Shown piece after piece: positions 26,014-32,740 of a stretch of 34,946 nucleotides of DNA (position 1 is its first letter; each line of letters starts with the position of its first letter). The position numbers and the translations under genes were made by a program. The stretch is from B69-G16 sp964501905 (GTDB taxonomy: Archaea; Thermoproteota; Thermoprotei; Thermofilales; B69-G16), in the NCBI GenBank assembly GCA_964501905.1, contig CAZCTW010000016.1:1-34946 (forward strand), in the 5' to 3' direction. Under the pieces are notes generated by a model. That model saw nothing but the letters and a program-made list of their open reading frames with translations. It was not told where the DNA came from and searched no databases.

Positions 26014-26469
26014 CTACCATAAAACTTTTACTCCTAAATTTTTCGCTACGTAGCTTAGGTCGATGTCGCCCGTGATTATAGGTACGCCGTATTTTAAAGC
26101 TAAGGTGATCGACGTAGCATCTGCTACTGAGAGTTTTCTTTTCCTAAGTCTTAGATCCCGCGCCTCTTGTAATAATCTATCTCCGATAACTTTAACTTGC
26201 GAAGCTTCTAGAGCAACGTCTAGGTTTATGTCGATTAGCTTAAAATAGGTGTTTACGAATTCTTCAAGCTCGTGCTGATCTCTGAACGGCAATCTACCCT
26301 TTCTCCAGTGGTAGGCTAGCTCGTACACGATGAGATAGTGCAAGTATCCCTCAATTCGACCTAACCTGATCATATCTAAGTAGTCAACAGCTTTATCCGG
26401 AGCACCCCCCTTTAAATCGGCAATTATAGCATATGTATCGACTATAACTGCTTTAACCTTCCCAACCAC
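26014..26469 (-). CDS. vapC: PIN-domain toxin, VapC type
   Basis: A 151-residue PIN-domain ribonuclease. The acidic quartet is D11 (VIVDTYAII), E50 (IVYELAYH), D117 (SVADATSITLA) and D135 (ITGDIDLSY), all in their expected places. VapC toxins cleave tRNA or rRNA. It starts with GTG at 26469, inside the antitoxin gene, overlapping it by 28 bases, so expression depends on translation of the antitoxin. Intact. Confidence 0.9.
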   Translation of the reverse strand: MVGKVKAVIVDTYAIIADLKGGAPDKAVDYLDMIRLGRIEGYLHYLIVYELAYHWRKGRLPFRDQHELEEFVNTYFKLIDINLDVALEASQVKVIGDRLLQEARDLRLRKRKLSVADATSITLALKYGVPIITGDIDLSYVAKNLGVKVLW

Positions 26470-26690
26470 ATCTCCTCCGCCTCGTCGAGTTCTCTCTCGG
26501 CTTCGTCTACGTCAAACTTTAATTCTCTCCCTCTCTTCCTAAGCTCAGACCATAAATCCCTAACTTGTAAGATTACTTTATTACCTTCAACTTGTAAATC
26601 AAGTATCGTACCTTCTTTAAATCCCAATTTCTCCCTAATCTCCTTAGGAATAACAATTACCCCCCTCTTTCCAACCCTAATTTTAACCAA
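26442..26690 (-). CDS. vapB: AbrB-type antitoxin, VapB
   Basis: An 82-residue protein starting with TTG at 26690. Residues 1-45 are a SpoVT-AbrB swapped-hairpin DNA-binding domain (VGKRGVIVIPKEIREKLGFKEG, TILDLQVEGNKVILQV). The C-terminal acidic helix (about 48-80) should bind and block the VapC active site. The complex normally represses its own promoter; a perfect inverted repeat 25-54 bases upstream is the likely operator. Confidence 0.9.
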   Translation of the reverse strand: MVKIRVGKRGVIVIPKEIREKLGFKEGTILDLQVEGNKVILQVRDLWSELRKRGRELKFDVDEAERELDEAEEMWLGRLKQL

Positions 26691-26714
26691 CTTCTACACC
26701 ATGAATAATACTAT

Positions 26715-26744
26715 AATCTGACAGATATTCTTATCTGTCAGATT
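26715..26744. promoter_or_regulatory. Perfect inverted repeat, likely vapBC operator
   Basis: Left arm AATCTGACAGATA (26715-26727) and right arm TATCTGTCAGATT (26732-26744) are perfect complements around a 4-base centre. They lie in the 121-base gap between the aminopeptidase and vapB, covering the place where the BRE and TATA box of vapBC should be (ATTATAGTATTATT on the minus strand overlaps). An operator for the VapB or VapBC complex fits best; a hairpin terminator for the aminopeptidase gene is the alternative. Confidence 0.6.
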
Positions 26745-26811
26745 CAATTTTATGTTGGTCGGAGAGTATGGGGATATCGGAAGCTAGGATTTCCAGAAAG
26801 GAGAAAAGTTC

Positions 26812-29250
26812 TTAGATTTTAGAGTAGAGGCGCGAGTACACCCTTAACCTCTCCAGAGTAGCCGGCACTATAGACAGTTTCTTCAATGCCTCGTCGGTTT
26901 TAAGCAGTTCCTCGGCCTCCTCCTCTCTCCCTATACAGGCGAAAGGCACTAAGGCGTTAACTATCCTCTCTAAGTGTATCGGCGGAAGCTTCGACAACGC
27001 GTCCAGGTTTTCTTTAAACCAATCCCAGGAACGCCTAGTAAACACTTTATTTGAAACGCTCGAAGCCACCGGTATATACCTTATCCTAACGGGGACTTTC
27101 TCCAGCGCGTAGCTTAGGAATTCCTCCAACCTATCCCTATCCGGCAACCTGCTCAAAGCCCGTAGAACCATAATCCTCTCAGTCTCGCTATCAGTCTCCT
27201 CGTATATCTTCAACAGCTCACTGTACTTGAGGCTATGAGCCGCCGACCTAAAAGCAGCGTACCTAAGATCGGGGTCTACTGGCCGATTCTCCAGAACATC
27301 CTCGAATAAGCTTAAACCCAGCTTCAAAGCGTCCTCCCTGCCCAAACCCGCCAAGTTGGAGATAGCTACACCCCTCAAAATGCTATAGTCGAAAGGCTCG
27401 CCCTCCCAAGCTTTCCAGCCGATCTTCCCCAGCACGCCGTCTAGAAACTCCTCCTCTACTCTCTCCAACTCTGAAAGCAGGCCTTTATCGACGAATATCA
27501 TTTTAAGAGAGGCTATGTTAGAGAGCACGCTCCAAGCAACCAGCAGGCTATCCTCCCCCCTATAATTCTCCTTCACGAATTCCAGGTACTCTTTTACGCC
27601 GTACTCGCCCGCTAGAGTTAAAGCATAAAAGTCGTCCTGCAAACCCCACCTATCCACGCTCGGGATTCTCCCCTCTTTAACTAGCTCCGCTAACTCCTCC
27701 AATAGATCGTCGCCGTACTTCACTCTAGCGAAGCTACTCCTGCCGAAGTTCACAAGTATGGGGCCCTTCGCCTCAACCTCGACTTCACACTCCTCCATTA
27801 ATACTCTACGCACTTTCCACTCCCCACCCTCGAGTACTCCAATCTTCAAAGGTATAACCCATTTAGAGCCGTCTCCAGAGCCGAGGTAGGTAAACCGTTT
27901 CTGCCTCAACAAAACCGTCCCGTTCCTCCTCTCCACCACAATTAGAGGATAGCCTTTCCGCTTAATCCAACAGTTAACGAATTTATCGACGTCCATGCCC
28001 GATACTTTCCTCATAGTATTCCAGAAATCCTCGCTCGAAGCGCTGCCATACTCGAACTTCTCCAAGTACCGTTTAAGCCCTCTAGCGAAAACCTCCGCTC
28101 CAACATAGTCCTCGAACATGGACAACACGCAGGCTCCCTTGTTGTAGATTATCGGAGCCGTGCTCGCAGTTATAATCTCTTTAGCTTCCTCGCTGACTTC
28201 AAGCTCTATCGCGTGGGTTTCAACTAGAGAATCCCTGTCCAGAGCCCCTAGGGCCTCGTTGAGGATAAACATCTCCTCGACATTCCACTCCGGGTGTACC
28301 TTGGCTAGAGCTTTATAGCTTAGGAGGGTTGCGAAGCTCTCGTTCAGCCATATATACCTCCAGCCTTTAGGCGATACCAGGTTGCCGAACCAGTGGTGTA
28401 TAATCTCGTGTGCTATAACCTCGCCTATACTCTTCAACGCCATTTTAGAAGTTCTGCCGGGGTAGTAGAGGAGCAGGTTTTCGCGGAACGTTATAGCCCC
28501 CCAGTTTTCCATAGCCCCAAAGACGAAATCCGGAACTGTTATCAAGTCAAGCTTAGGCAGCATATAGGGATATTTAAGGTATTCCTCGAAGAAAGACAGG
28601 TACCTGTAGGCGTACTCCAGCGCGAAATCGGCGTACTTCTCCCTACAGGGCAGAGCTACAACCCTAACTCTCTCGTCTTTAGAGGGGTAGATCCTGAAGG
28701 GTCCTACGCCGAAGAAAAGGAGGTAAGTGGGCATTTTAGGAGTTCTAGCGAACCTAACCTTCTTCCAGCCATCCTTAAAAGTTATCTCGACGGGCTTCAT
28801 GTTCGAAACTGCTTCAAAAAACTCCGGAACCTCGAGCGTTACATCGAAAGTAGTTTTAAACCTTGGATGGTCGAAACAGGGGAAAGCCATTCTAGCGTAA
28901 GCCTCCTCGAACTGGGTTACGGCTATATAGCCTTTCTCCCACTTACTCCTGTATAAGCCGACCATTTTCTCGGAGAACTTGCCGGCAAAATCTATTTCTA
29001 GAGTAAAAGAGCCCGATAACTTCTCCCCCAGCTTTATCTTCAACTCATCTCCGGAGGGCTCGAAGCTGCAAGGTATTTCCCTCTCCTCTTTTAACACTCT
29101 ACACTTCTCTATTTTAAGCTCTAGAGAGTTTAAGGCAACCTCTTCTACAGGCTCTTCGGCTTCAACTAATATCCTAACGGAGCCTCTGAAATCCTCGACT
29201 CTAGGGTCGACTTTTAAGTGGATATCATAGTGTAGAGGAGATACGCTCAT
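26812..29250 (-). CDS. M1-family zinc aminopeptidase (gluzincin)
   Basis: An 812-residue protein. The N-terminal beta domain (1-185) leads to the exopeptidase motif GAMEN (245-249) and the zinc motif HEIIH (281-285) with the third ligand E304 (WLNESFAT). A likely transition-state tyrosine follows at about residue 365 (PIIYNKGA), and a HEAT-like helical C-terminal domain closes the chain. Length and order match aminopeptidase N/tricorn-interacting factor enzymes. It trims short peptides in the cytoplasm, finishing protein turnover; no signal peptide is seen. ATG at 29250. It could work with peptides imported by the Dpp-type transporter, though the genes are not linked. Confidence 0.93.
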   Translation of the reverse strand: MSVSPLHYDIHLKVDPRVEDFRGSVRILVEAEEPVEEVALNSLELKIEKCRVLKEEREIPCSFEPSGDELKIKLGEKLSGSFTLEIDFAGKFSEKMVGLYRSKWEKGYIAVTQFEEAYARMAFPCFDHPRFKTTFDVTLEVPEFFEAVSNMKPVEITFKDGWKKVRFARTPKMPTYLLFFGVGPFRIYPSKDERVRVVALPCREKYADFALEYAYRYLSFFEEYLKYPYMLPKLDLITVPDFVFGAMENWGAITFRENLLLYYPGRTSKMALKSIGEVIAHEIIHHWFGNLVSPKGWRYIWLNESFATLLSYKALAKVHPEWNVEEMFILNEALGALDRDSLVETHAIELEVSEEAKEIITASTAPIIYNKGACVLSMFEDYVGAEVFARGLKRYLEKFEYGSASSEDFWNTMRKVSGMDVDKFVNCWIKRKGYPLIVVERRNGTVLLRQKRFTYLGSGDGSKWVIPLKIGVLEGGEWKVRRVLMEECEVEVEAKGPILVNFGRSSFARVKYGDDLLEELAELVKEGRIPSVDRWGLQDDFYALTLAGEYGVKEYLEFVKENYRGEDSLLVAWSVLSNIASLKMIFVDKGLLSELERVEEEFLDGVLGKIGWKAWEGEPFDYSILRGVAISNLAGLGREDALKLGLSLFEDVLENRPVDPDLRYAAFRSAAHSLKYSELLKIYEETDSETERIMVLRALSRLPDRDRLEEFLSYALEKVPVRIRYIPVASSVSNKVFTRRSWDWFKENLDALSKLPPIHLERIVNALVPFACIGREEEAEELLKTDEALKKLSIVPATLERLRVYSRLYSKI

Positions 29251-29407
29251 AATCTTTGTAAAGTCTTAAACAATATAATAGTTTACTCTCCCTGGCATTT
29301 TAACCAATCTCCTACAGTGGCGCCGAAATCTCAGCGGCCCAAATACCGTAGAGAGCTGGAAACGCTCTAACTCAGAAATTATATACCTCCAGCGGCATAT
29401 CTATACT

Positions 29408-29923
29408 ATGAGCGAAGAAAGCATCGAGTTTCTGCTAACTAGAAGGAGCATTAGAAAATTCGAGGACAAAGACGTACCCTTAGAACTCCTCATCAAGGCG
29501 ATAGACGTAGCCAGGTACGCCCCTAGCGCCCGTAATAGCCAACCCTGGGAATTTATAATAGTCCAAGACAGGGAGAAGCTAGAAGCCCTCGCCGACATGT
29601 ACACGTGGGCTAGACCCTTAAAGAGAGCTAAAGCCTGCATAGCCGTAGTCACGGATCCCAAGATCAGCCCTCAAACCCATTTAGTAGACGGAGCTAATGC
29701 AACTATATACCTCTGGCTAGCCCTACACGCGCTCGGCTTAGGAGCTGTCTGGATAAATGCTTTAGAAAACGAAAACATGGGGAAAATTCTCAAAATACCA
29801 GAGGAGAAGACGTTGCTCTCCATACTAGCTATAGGATGGCCCGCCGAGAAACCTAAGCCCAAAGAGAGGAAAAAACTGGAAGAGCTAACCTATCTAGAAG
29901 AGTACGGAAGAAGGTTAAAATAA
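29408..29923 (+). CDS. Nitroreductase-family FMN oxidoreductase
   Basis: A 171-residue protein with the family's FMN-binding start RRSIRKFEDKDVP (12-24) and PSARNSQPWEF (39-49). The middle block reads DGANATIYLWLALHALGLGAVWI, and the C-terminal block is ILAIGWPAE. Length is typical of the short archaeal forms. Members reduce nitro groups, flavins or quinones, or act in cofactor synthesis; the substrate cannot be set. It stands alone after a 157-base gap and is followed by a T-rich terminator. Confidence 0.88.
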   Translation: MSEESIEFLLTRRSIRKFEDKDVPLELLIKAIDVARYAPSARNSQPWEFIIVQDREKLEALADMYTWARPLKRAKACIAVVTDPKISPQTHLVDGANATIYLWLALHALGLGAVWINALENENMGKILKIPEEKTLLSILAIGWPAEKPKPKERKKLEELTYLEEYGRRLK

Positions 29924-29941
29924 TTTATTTTTTATATTTTT
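29924..29941 (+). terminator. T-rich archaeal terminator after the nitroreductase
   Basis: Directly after the TAA are three T runs (TTT, TTTTTT, TTTTT) separated by single or paired A bases, which fits archaeal intrinsic termination without a hairpin. Confidence 0.55.
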
Positions 29942-30051
29942 ACGTAAACTACGTCATCAACAAGAGCCAAATTAGCAGAACAGATATTCCATAAATCCAT
30001 GTTTAGCCCTTAACTAGAAATACGAAGAAGAGATCTTATGACAAATCGCGT

Positions 30052-30768
30052 CTAACTCAGCTTCTCAGATAGGATCTTCTTTAGTATAGGTATTTCCTCC
30101 AGCTTTCTCTGATCCAAATCCTCGAGCACTATCCCTGGAGGCCTAGGCCTCCTAGGCTTAACCTCTATAACTCTAGTAGGGGTAAATATGTAGTCTACGG
30201 GCATGTCGTGCACGGTCATAGGTATCCTATCCACCACCTGTACATCGTGCACCGTAGTAGCTATAGGAGTCTCATCCGACACTAATCCAAGCTCTTTAAG
30301 AATGGCGTACTCCAGATCGCTATACCCACCGCCCTTGCCTATCCTACCCCCATCCCGCGAAACAGCAACGCAGCCAGCAACCTTCAAGTCTATGGGGAAA
30401 GGCAAAGTTTCAACTACCCTGCCGAAGCGGAAAGCCCCCTTTATCGTAGACGCTCTAGCCTCTAAACCCTTAGGCACATCCCCCGGCTCTATAATTATGA
30501 ACCCCTGCCTGAGGCGGGGCGTAGCCATCACCAAAACCTTCCCCGACTTAATCACAGCCTCCCTAACCGGGCGCTGAGGCGAATCAGGGTTACAGAAAAC
30601 AACCCTAGCCCTACGGAAAATCTCGTGCCTAACCAGCTTAGCAGCCGCTGCCTCGTGACCTCTAAAATTGGGTATCCTACCCCAAACAGGCCTAGGGAAA
30701 ATAGCTATATTACGCTCCTCCATCAACCGCCAAATCCTCTTCCTAATCTCCGATTTTAAATCCAGCAT
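30052..30768 (-). CDS. 5-formyltetrahydrofolate cyclo-ligase-like protein
   Basis: A 238-residue protein of COG0212. The N-terminal KSEIRKRIWRLMEERNI and the C-terminal GGRIGKGGGYSDLEYAI (140-156) are the family's signature, the glycine-rich GKGGGYxDxE loop being the nucleotide/folate site. It may convert 5-formyl-THF to methenyl-THF with ATP. Archaeal members, however, are longer and may use other pterins, so the substrate is only inferred. It starts with ATG at 30768, with divergent spacing of 70 bases to the CPBP gene. Confidence 0.82.
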   Translation of the reverse strand: MLDLKSEIRKRIWRLMEERNIAIFPRPVWGRIPNFRGHEAAAAKLVRHEIFRRARVVFCNPDSPQRPVREAVIKSGKVLVMATPRLRQGFIIIEPGDVPKGLEARASTIKGAFRFGRVVETLPFPIDLKVAGCVAVSRDGGRIGKGGGYSDLEYAILKELGLVSDETPIATTVHDVQVVDRIPMTVHDMPVDYIFTPTRVIEVKPRRPRPPGIVLEDLDQRKLEEIPILKKILSEKLS

Positions 30769-30838
30769 AAGATACTAAAGCGGAGAACCTATTTCTGCCT
30801 TGCGGTAAGCTCTTAAACCCGCCAATCTCCATATCTCT

Positions 30839-31672
30839 GTGTCTGATAAGAAGCATTTACTAAAAGCCCTAACCTGCCTCACAATCTTCATAATCCTATG
30901 GACACCCTACCGAATGCTCACCGCCAACCTAGATACGTTGACCATATTCACCCTAGATATTCTAGCTAAACCCTTAGCATGTATAGGCTCAATACTGGCA
31001 GTCGAAAAGCTCAAAACCCCTCCCCTCTCCTCCCTAGGCTTATCGAGGAAAAACACCGCCCCCTCCCTCCTCAAAGGATTAACAGCTACAACAACCGCCT
31101 GGATTTCAGGCTTCATACTCATTCCACTCTATACCGCGGGAAGTTGCACTCTCACCTTCGAAAACGACCTTGTAAAAATAGCAGTCTACACGGCTAACTT
31201 CACCCTAGCCTCAGGACCTTGGGAAGAAATCCTCTTCAGAGGCTACATCCTAGAACAAGCCAGGCGATCACTAGGCAGCGGCAAACTGAGGCTATCGGCG
31301 GCGGTCTCCTTATCGTCCGCCCTCTTCTCCCTATCCCACCTACCCATACACCTCTACGTCTGGAAGAACAGCCCACTATCCACCCTACTCGCCCTAGCCT
31401 TCACGTTCCTAGCCGGACACATGCTAGCGCTTATCTACCTCCTCTCCGGAAACCTAGCCGGGGCAATAGCCGCGCACGCCGAGTGGAACCTCCTCTCAGC
31501 CCTCGTAGACGTGGAGGAGCTCTACACACTGCAAGCCCGTTTTTCAGCACTCGCAGTCTACGCCGCCGTATTCGTCCTGACGTCGCTAACCCTATATTAT
31601 CTTCCGAACCAGCGGGTAACTGCTAAGCTTCAAGTCGACGATAGTAAACCTGTTCCTAAGCCAGAAAACTAG
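30839..31672 (+). CDS. CPBP-family intramembrane glutamic protease
   Basis: A 277-residue membrane protein with about eight hydrophobic segments. The catalytic motifs are EExxxR at 129-134 (EEILFR), H167 (LSHLP), and AAHAEWN at 211-217, the three blocks of the CPBP (Abi/CAAX) family. Archaeal members may process prenylated or other membrane proteins; the substrate is unknown. It begins with GTG at 30839 after a TATA-like CTCTTAAAC near 30812, so it is probably leaderless. Its last 81 bases overlap the acetyltransferase gene on the other strand; the overlapping tail (last 27 codons) lies beyond the final membrane segment. Confidence 0.85.
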   Translation: MSDKKHLLKALTCLTIFIILWTPYRMLTANLDTLTIFTLDILAKPLACIGSILAVEKLKTPPLSSLGLSRKNTAPSLLKGLTATTTAWISGFILIPLYTAGSCTLTFENDLVKIAVYTANFTLASGPWEEILFRGYILEQARRSLGSGKLRLSAAVSLSSALFSLSHLPIHLYVWKNSPLSTLLALAFTFLAGHMLALIYLLSGNLAGAIAAHAEWNLLSALVDVEELYTLQARFSALAVYAAVFVLTSLTLYYLPNQRVTAKLQVDDSKPVPKPEN

Positions 31673-32140
31673 AGGGCCTGAAGGATTGTTAGAGCTGCCT
31701 AGCCTAGCGTAGGTGTAGACCTCCCTAACCCCTCTCTCCCTGAGTTGCTTCAACGTCTCCCTCAGGAGCAGAGTGCCGAAACCCTTCCTCCTATAGCCGC
31801 TAATTATGTAGATACAGGTTATGAATATCTTATCATTCGAGCTCTCGCTAAGCCATCTGCTATCGTACTCCCTCAACCTCTCCACAAACCTAGGCGGGGC
31901 AAACTCTATATAGCCTATAGGATGCTTCTTATAGAGCAGTATCTTCCCGCAAACCCCGAACTCCTTTAAAACCCTTATATACCACTCTTTCTTAGCCTCT
32001 ATCCTATCCTCCTCCGGCGGCCTCTCCTCAAACACTCTAGGATTCTCCCAGTAAGTACACGACCTACACGGCAGTGGTATCCTATCGAAATTCTCCTCCC
32101 CAACCTCTTCAATTTCCACTCGTGCGCTCAAGTAGCTCAT
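31592..32140 (-). CDS. GNAT-family N-acetyltransferase
   Basis: A 182-residue protein from the ATG at 32140, chosen because a TATA-like TTTAAAATATTTG at 32165-32177 lies about 30 bases upstream and a GAGG precedes the ATG. An in-frame GTG at 32161 is less likely. The acetyl-CoA loop RRKGFGTLL is at 117-125, preceded by the strand IFITCIYI. The N-terminal CRSCTYWENP (25-34) is a cysteine pair seen in a subgroup of archaeal GNATs, perhaps binding metal. The acceptor is unknown. The C-terminal strand falls within the 81-base overlap with the CPBP gene, so the overlap is real. Confidence 0.8.
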   Translation of the reverse strand: MSYLSARVEIEEVGEENFDRIPLPCRSCTYWENPRVFEERPPEEDRIEAKKEWYIRVLKEFGVCGKILLYKKHPIGYIEFAPPRFVERLREYDSRWLSESSNDKIFITCIYIISGYRRKGFGTLLLRETLKQLRERGVREVYTYARLGSSNNPSGPLVFWLRNRFTIVDLKLSSYPLVRKII

Positions 32141-32474
32141 TTGCCTCAAAAAAATAAACACAACAAATATTTTAAACCATCCCTACAGCAAAAATAACCT
32201 ACACCCATATTGAACAGCTAAAATACGAATCTAAACTCTTCAATAAAAAATAGAAAACAAAGCCAAACACAAAACCGATAATATAACATTAGTATATAGA
32301 ATATTATTACTAGGTTATATCAAATACTCAGGCTCCATTAAAGCATAAACATTCACAATCCTCGTCAAGCCTTAGAGTGGACGTTTAATCTTCACAGCTG
32401 TAATCCATCGAGAATATGAAAGATTTTAAAACTCGGATATATACCGTCAAAAATAAGTATTTTATCAGGCTGGT
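32141..32474. other. 334-base A/T-rich gap
   Basis: Apart from the minus-strand TATA element of the acetyltransferase (32165-32177), I see no gene, tRNA, C/D box or repeat. Stops are frequent in all frames. It lies beyond the 3' end of the dodecin gene and is not a CRISPR leader, because the array is on the other side of that gene and appears to be transcribed towards it. Confidence 0.5.
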
Positions 32475-32681
32475 TCACGGCCTCTCCACTTCAAAATACA
32501 GCCTCACTCTCGCATAATACTCCTTAATCACACCACCCTCCACTTCCCCAGAAAAACCAACCACTTCAACCTTCCTAATATTCCTAACAGTCTTAGCAGC
32601 CTCCCTCAACGCCTCCCTCACAGCCTCATCCCAGCCCTTATCAGAAACCCCCACAAGCTCAATAACTTTAACGACCGCCAT
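32475..32681 (-). CDS. Dodecin-like small oligomeric protein
   Basis: A 68-residue protein starting at the ATG at 32681; a longer frame reaching into the CRISPR repeat at 32765 is spurious. The pattern VVKVIELVGVSDKGWDEAVR, TVRNIRKVEVVGFSG, YARVRLYFEVER gives the strand-helix-strand-strand of dodecin, a flavin-storing dodecamer. The two usual flavin contacts are absent: Trp in RNIRW is K37, and Gln in EYQ is Y57. A different ligand, or none, is likely. A TATA box 27 bases upstream sets a leaderless start. It is the nearest gene to the trailer end of the array. Confidence 0.88.
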   Translation of the reverse strand: MAVVKVIELVGVSDKGWDEAVREALREAAKTVRNIRKVEVVGFSGEVEGGVIKEYYARVRLYFEVERP

Positions 32682-32702
32682 CAAATAACTATACTCTACG
32701 AA

Positions 32703-32712
32703 CCTTTTATAC
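32703..32712 (-). promoter_or_regulatory. TATA box of the dodecin gene
   Basis: GTATAAAAGG on the minus strand is centred 27 bases before the dodecin ATG and 29 bases from the last CRISPR repeat, giving dodecin its own promoter independent of the array. Confidence 0.6.
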
Positions 32713-32740
32713 CCATCGCCGCCACTCACATCCATATTGA

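Noticed and set aside
28393..28956. 187-codon plus-strand frame inside the aminopeptidase gene
   Set aside because: Antisense shadow of a gene with all M1 motifs; no independent support.
29330..29375. Stem-loop resembling a tRNA anticodon arm (AGAGC, 7-base loop, GCTCT) before the nitroreductase
   Set aside because: The loop lacks the conserved T33, and no T arm, D arm or acceptor stem can be formed around it.
32141..32474. A/T-rich gap considered as a CRISPR leader
   Set aside because: It is separated from the array by the dodecin gene and lies at the trailer end given the repeat orientation.
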